Source: Deltaproteobacteria bacterium RBG_13_52_11 (GTDB taxonomy: Bacteria; Desulfobacterota; B13-G15; RBG-16-54-18). Taken from it: DNA of 7,306 nt. The notes below the pieces were generated by a model that was given only the letters and a program-made list of their open reading frames with translations, did not search any database and had not been told where the DNA came from. Positions 4,628 to 7,306 of the stretch are shown here, piece by piece. The stretch covers positions 27,031 to 34,336 of the forward strand of contig MGQF01000056.1 of NCBI GenBank assembly GCA_001797745.1, read 5' to 3'. The position numbers and the translations under genes were made by a program. Each line of letters opens with the position of its first letter. Position 1 is the first letter of the stretch.

Positions 4628-5737
4628 ATGGTTTATAGGGAAGAGCGGGTGAAACAGGAGAAAAAGGTAAAGAGGGGAAAGGAGAGGGGTGCGTTCCTCT
4701 ATTCCCTCCGCTTGACCATACCCCTGTTGATCCTGCTGGCGGCGTTGTCCGTCATCGGCACCCTTATCCCCCAAAACGCCACAGAGCAAGAGTACCTCCA
4801 TCGTTACAGCAAAGAGACCTATTATATTTTCAAAGGGCTCGGCCTCCTCGATATGTACCACTCATGGTGGTTCATCGGGGTGCTCATCCTCTTGGCGATT
4901 AATTTGATTGCCTGCTCCCTGAAGCGCCTGCCCGGCGTCTGGCGACACGTGCGCACGACCAAGGGCGACTACGCCAGATTGGGGACCTATCTCACCCACC
5001 TGAGCGTGCTCCTCATCTTGGTGGGCGGCCTCATCGGCGCCGTGTGGGGATTCAAGGGATATGTGGAGATTAGGGAGGGAGAGACTGTCCAGGTGGCCTT
5101 ATCTCCAAACCCCCACGAGAAGAGGCAGCCAGGGGGGATTGCGGTGCGCTGCGATTCCTTTCGGGTGGAGTTCTACCCCGATGGGACCCCCCGAGAGTTC
5201 CTCAGCACCCTCACCTTTCTTGACAAGGGACGGGTGGTCATCGATCATGCGCCCCTGAGGGTAAACCATCCGATATCCTATGGAGGGCTTACCTTCTATC
5301 AGTCTTCGTACGGGATAAGCAGCCGCTCCATCCTCGAAGTGAGGCAGAAAGGTGGCAAGGGCTTTCCTTCCACCATTGAGCTCAGCCAGGGGGAGGTGCA
5401 GCCCATCCCCGGGACCCAGGCCCAGATAGGCCTTATGCACTATCAGGAAAAGGTCCATGACCTGGGGGAGGCGATCCTGCTGGTCCTCTTCACCCCCGGC
5501 TCCTCTCCTCGGGATTTCTGGCTCTTCAAGCGGCATTCCGGGCAAGGGGGTGAGCAGGTGGGGGGTCTTACCTTTATCTTGAAAGGGCTCGAGAAGCGGT
5601 ATTATACGGGGATACAGGTCACCCATGACCCCGGTCTGCCCATCGTCTGGGTGGGGTGCTCCCTGTTGGTAATCGGGATGGTGGTAACATTTACCCTTCG
5701 CAGACCACCGAAGAGGCAGCCCTTGCAGGAGTATTAG
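4628..5737 (+). CDS. resB: Cytochrome c biogenesis protein ResB (Ccs1 family)
   Basis: This membrane protein belongs to system II cytochrome c maturation, where ResB works with ResC/CcsA to move heme and attach it to apocytochromes outside the membrane. Counted from 4628 it has 369 residues. There are four membrane segments, three near the N-terminus and one at the C-terminus. Segment 1 ends SVIGTLIPQ; segment 2 begins DMYHSWWFIG and ends NLIACSLKRLP; segment 3 is TYLTHLSVLLILVGGLIG with a conserved-type His; the last is PIVWVGCSLLVIGMVV. The large region between segments 3 and 4 carries the typical NHPISYGGLTFYQSSYG motif and would be extracytoplasmic. The start is uncertain: GTG 4580, ATG 4586, ATG 4628 and GTG 4649 are all in frame, and the last has AGGGA about 8 nt upstream. 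No resC partner is in the window, which is unusual for a gene normally paired with it. Confidence 0.9.
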   Translation: MVYREERVKQEKKVKRGKERGAFLYSLRLTIPLLILLAALSVIGTLIPQNATEQEYLHRYSKETYYIFKGLGLLDMYHSWWFIGVLILLAINLIACSLKRLPGVWRHVRTTKGDYARLGTYLTHLSVLLILVGGLIGAVWGFKGYVEIREGETVQVALSPNPHEKRQPGGIAVRCDSFRVEFYPDGTPREFLSTLTFLDKGRVVIDHAPLRVNHPISYGGLTFYQSSYGISSRSILEVRQKGGKGFPSTIELSQGEVQPIPGTQAQIGLMHYQEKVHDLGEAILLVLFTPGSSPRDFWLFKRHSGQGGEQVGGLTFILKGLEKRYYTGIQVTHDPGLPIVWVGCSLLVIGMVVTFTLRRPPKRQPLQEY

Positions 5738-5911
5738 GTGGCTGGGAAAGTCAGGGTTATCGTGCTGGCGGGCCTGCCAAAGGCAAGGCCTCGCCGGAGC
5801 AATAAGATGGCCGGAAGGGTTAGAGTTATCGTGCTGGCGGGGCCTGCCAATAGCAAGACCTCTGAGGAGCATGGGCGTGGCAGGTAAAGTCAAGGTCATC
5901 GTGCTGGCGGG
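5728..5911 (+). repeat. Triplicated translation-start module at the head of purQ
   Basis: Three tandem copies, 69 and 70 bp apart, start at 5738, 5807 and 5877. Each has GGAG about 7 nt before a GTG or ATG, then codons for [M/V]-A-G-[K/R]-V-[R/K]-V-I-V-L-A-G. The block TTATCGTGCTGGCGGG is identical in copies 1 and 2 (5757-5772, 5826-5841), and copy 3 differs by one base (5896-5911). After the shared head, copies 1 and 2 resemble each other (GGCCTGCCAA, then AGCAAGACCTC or GGCAAGGCCTC), while copy 3 continues into the real purQ sequence. Confidence 0.88.
5738..5887 (+). CDS. 49-residue leader-like ORF built from two copies of the PurQ N-terminus
   Basis: A GTG directly abuts the resB TAG stop and has AGGAG 7 nt upstream. 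It opens 49 codons that contain both copies 1 and 2 in the same frame, because the first period is 69 bp, a multiple of three. The peptide reads AGKVRVIVLAG, then AGRVRVIVLAG, each with a short basic or polar tail. Its TAA at 5885-5887 lies 8 nt inside purQ, in a different frame, because the second period is 70 bp. Ribosomes ending here would sit on the purQ start, so translational coupling is possible. It may have no function beyond being a decayed duplication. Confidence 0.4.
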   Translation: MAGKVRVIVLAGLPKARPRRSNKMAGRVRVIVLAGPANSKTSEEHGRGR

Positions 5912-6704
5912 CAACGGGATCAACTGCGAATATGAGACCGCCCATGCCTCCAAGCTGGGGGGGGCTGACACAATCGACACCGTCCACATCAATGAGCTCC
6001 TCGGGGGGGGATGTGTCCTTGAAGGGTATCACCTCCTGTGCCTCCCAGGGGGTTTTCTGGATGGGGATGACCTCGGGGCGGCCAAGGCCTGCGCCAATCG
6101 GTTCCGGCATGCCACCCGCGCCTTCTCAGGGGAGAGGTTCTGGGATGAGCTCATGCGATTCATCGCGGAGGGAAAGTTGATCTTTGGGATCTGCAACGGC
6201 TTCCAGCTCATGGCCAAACTGGGGCTGGTCCCCGCCCTGGGGGGTAGATACGGGGAACAAGAGGTGACGCTGACCTTTAACGACTCAGGTCGCTTTGAGG
6301 ACCGATGGGTCCACCTCAAGGTCAACACCGAATCCCCCTGTGTCTTCACCAAGGGGTTGGGAAAAGTCTACCTCCCGGTGCGGCATGGCGAGGGAAAATT
6401 CATAACGGCCGGCCCATCAATCGCACGGCAGCTCACGGAAAAGGGGTTGGTCTGTCTGCACTATACCGATGAGAGATATCGAGAGGCGACCATGGAGTAC
6501 CCGCTGAACCCCAATGGATCTGTGGAGGGGGTGGCGGGGATATGTGATGAGACGGGGAGGATCTTTGGACTCATGCCCCACCCCGAGGCCTACCTCCACC
6601 GGACCCATCATCCTCGATGGACGAGAGAGGAGCTCCCCGAAGAGGGGGGAGGGGTCGCCTTCTTTAGAAATGCCGTGGGGTATATCAGGGAACATCTACT
6701 CTGA
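5877..6704 (+). CDS. purQ: Phosphoribosylformylglycinamidine synthase glutaminase subunit PurQ (long form)
   Basis: This 275-residue class I glutamine amidotransferase releases ammonia from glutamine for PurL, which makes FGAM in purine synthesis; no purL is in the window. The N-terminus has LAGNGINCEYETAHA, the PurQ signature, followed by LPGGFLDGDDLGAAK. The catalytic triad is Cys106 in GICNGFQLM with His235 and Glu237 in LMPHPEA. The mid-region NDSGRFEDRWVHLKV, followed by LPVRHGEGKF, matches the longer PurQ type (about 260-280 residues). GTG 5877 is chosen over ATG 5871 because GAGGAG ends only 1 nt before the ATG but 7 nt before the GTG. Its start region is triplicated upstream, and the neighbours resB and IHF/HU are not purine genes, so the linkage looks incidental. 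Confidence 0.92.
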   Translation: MAGKVKVIVLAGNGINCEYETAHASKLGGADTIDTVHINELLGGGCVLEGYHLLCLPGGFLDGDDLGAAKACANRFRHATRAFSGERFWDELMRFIAEGKLIFGICNGFQLMAKLGLVPALGGRYGEQEVTLTFNDSGRFEDRWVHLKVNTESPCVFTKGLGKVYLPVRHGEGKFITAGPSIARQLTEKGLVCLHYTDERYREATMEYPLNPNGSVEGVAGICDETGRIFGLMPHPEAYLHRTHHPRWTREELPEEGGGVAFFRNAVGYIREHLL

Positions 6705-6742
6705 ACGCAACGAAGGAGCGTTGTGGGAAAGGAGGTGAAACG

Positions 6743-7024
6743 GTGAACAAGGCTGAGCTCGCCGCGGAAGTGACCAAGAGAGCGAAGGTGAGTCACAAGG
6801 TGGCCAAGGTGGTGGTCGATGCCGTCTTTGAAGAGATGGCGAATGCCTTGCGCAGGGGGGATCGGGTCGAGATCAGGGGATTCGGGAGCTTTGTGATCAG
6901 GAACTACGGGAGTTATCAAGGGAGAAACCCCAAGACAGGAGAGACAGTGAGCGTCCTCCCGAAAAAGCTCCCCTACTTCAAGGTAGGCAAGGAGCTGAAA
7001 GGACAGGTAGATCTCAAGAAGTAA
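6743..7024 (+). CDS. IHF/HU-family DNA-bending protein
   Basis: This 93-residue nucleoid protein bends DNA as a dimer. It has the N-terminal helical part MNKAELAAEVTKRAKVS, then RVEIRGFGSFVIR, and the DNA-contacting arm with GRNPKTGE, where Pro63 is the usual intercalating proline. The end reads LPYFKVGKELK. The length and arm match both HU and IHF subunits; RGFGSF and the C-terminal extension lean towards IHF-beta-like, but the call is not firm. The start is a GTG with an excellent AAGGAGGTGA 4 nt upstream. The gap after purQ is 38 nt, so it may be cotranscribed with purQ. IHF and HU can act at recombination and replication sites, but no link to the neighbours is shown here. Confidence 0.93.
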   Translation: MNKAELAAEVTKRAKVSHKVAKVVVDAVFEEMANALRRGDRVEIRGFGSFVIRNYGSYQGRNPKTGETVSVLPKKLPYFKVGKELKGQVDLKK

Positions 7025-7034
7025 CGAAGCTCTA

Positions 7035-7121
7035 GGGGTCAGGTCTCAACATTCGACATCTCTCTGAAATATAGCCTGAGATTAGAACCTGTCAAAATGT
7101 CAAATGTTGAGACCTGACCCC
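7035..7121. repeat. REPIN/MITE-like inverted repeat pair
   Basis: GGGGTCAGGTCTCAACATTC (continuing GACA, to 7058) is matched on the other strand by 7098-7121 at 23 of 24 positions. The 39-nt centre has no coding frame. Ends of this kind are reminiscent of small repeats mobilised by REP-associated tyrosine transposases (inference from general appearance). It begins 10 nt after the IHF/HU stop and ends 8 nt before the stop of the converging deacetylase gene, so transcripts from both sides would form a long hairpin. No T-run follows, so intrinsic termination is uncertain. Confidence 0.85.
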
Positions 7122-7129
7122 ACCCAAGG

Positions 7130-7306
7130 CTAAGGCCAGAACGCCTGCAGGTGCTCGCGTACCGCCTGAACGATCCCTTGAATACGAGGATATCCCTGTG
7201 TCTCCTCTTCCTCTTGCTGTGCTCTGTCCAGCCCGCCCTCGCCAGCCATCCTCTTGACCACCTCCCTGACAGAGAGGGCCTGGCCCTCGAGGTTATACCC
7301 TCCCTC
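7130..7306 (-). CDS. C-terminal end of a histone-deacetylase-family (AcuC/HDAC-like) protein, partial
   Basis: The minus strand carries an open frame from the window edge to a TAG at 7130-7132, leaving 58 residues. It begins EGGYNLEGQALSVREVVKRM. The EGGYNLE segment is the C-terminal glycine-rich loop of bacterial HDAC-like enzymes; its Tyr would be the catalytic tyrosine that stabilises the deacetylation intermediate. The tail ends QGIVQAVREHLQAFWP. The start, the zinc ligands and most of the domain lie beyond 7306. Family members remove acetyl groups from lysines or small amines; which one cannot be told here. The gene converges on the IHF/HU gene across the inverted repeat. Confidence 0.75.
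   Translation of the reverse strand, partial: EGGYNLEGQALSVREVVKRMAGEGGLDRAQQEEEETQGYPRIQGIVQAVREHLQAFWP

Noticed and set aside
5099..5992. Long minus-strand open frame of about 297 codons with internal repeats
   Set aside because: It is antisense to resB and the start of purQ, has no ribosome site, and its repeats are the mirror of the triplicated purQ start module.

Overview
The window reads as ordinary bacterial chromosome with three functional blocks and unusually many short repeats at the joints. The gene types fit an anaerobic or syntrophic Desulfobacterota/Deltaproteobacteria-like genome: a short-chain acyl-CoA pathway, a ResB cytochrome c biogenesis protein, a long-form PurQ and an IHF/HU protein. 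That placement is inference from gene content, not a measured assignment. No rRNA, tRNA, CRISPR array or intact insertion sequence was seen.

Layout. (1) Positions 1-800 hold a minus-strand Phd/YefM-type antitoxin with a good sigma70-type promoter, followed by a RelE-family toxin that stops after about 60 codons. The toxin ends where REP-like inverted repeats begin, and a possible scrap of its missing C-terminus lies beyond them at the left window edge. (2) Positions 793-916 hold five 26-bp tandem repeats. Each carries the 3' arm and T-run of a rho-independent terminator, and the array runs into the -35 box of the antitoxin promoter. (3) Positions 938-4329 hold a minus-strand acyl-CoA operon, in transcription order: 3-hydroxyacyl-CoA dehydrogenase, enoyl-CoA hydratase, a 229-nt gap, then a divergent (SCP2-like) thiolase. 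A strong promoter precedes the operon and a terminator follows it. Together the three enzymes cover crotonyl-CoA to acetyl-CoA, or the reverse. (4) Positions 4330-7024 are plus strand: a possible Cys/His-rich micro-ORF, resB, a short ORF made of duplicated purQ start regions, purQ, and an IHF/HU gene. (5) Positions 7035-7121 hold a near-perfect 24-bp inverted repeat pair of REPIN/MITE type, followed by the minus-strand C-terminus of a histone-deacetylase-family protein that runs off the right edge.

The most unusual features are: the translation start region of purQ is present three times in tandem (69-70 bp period, each copy with its own Shine-Dalgarno and start codon); the terminator-arm minisatellite between the acyl-CoA operon and the toxin-antitoxin promoter; and the toxin gene apparently split by a repeat while its antitoxin stays intact. 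None of these can be called a new system from sequence alone.
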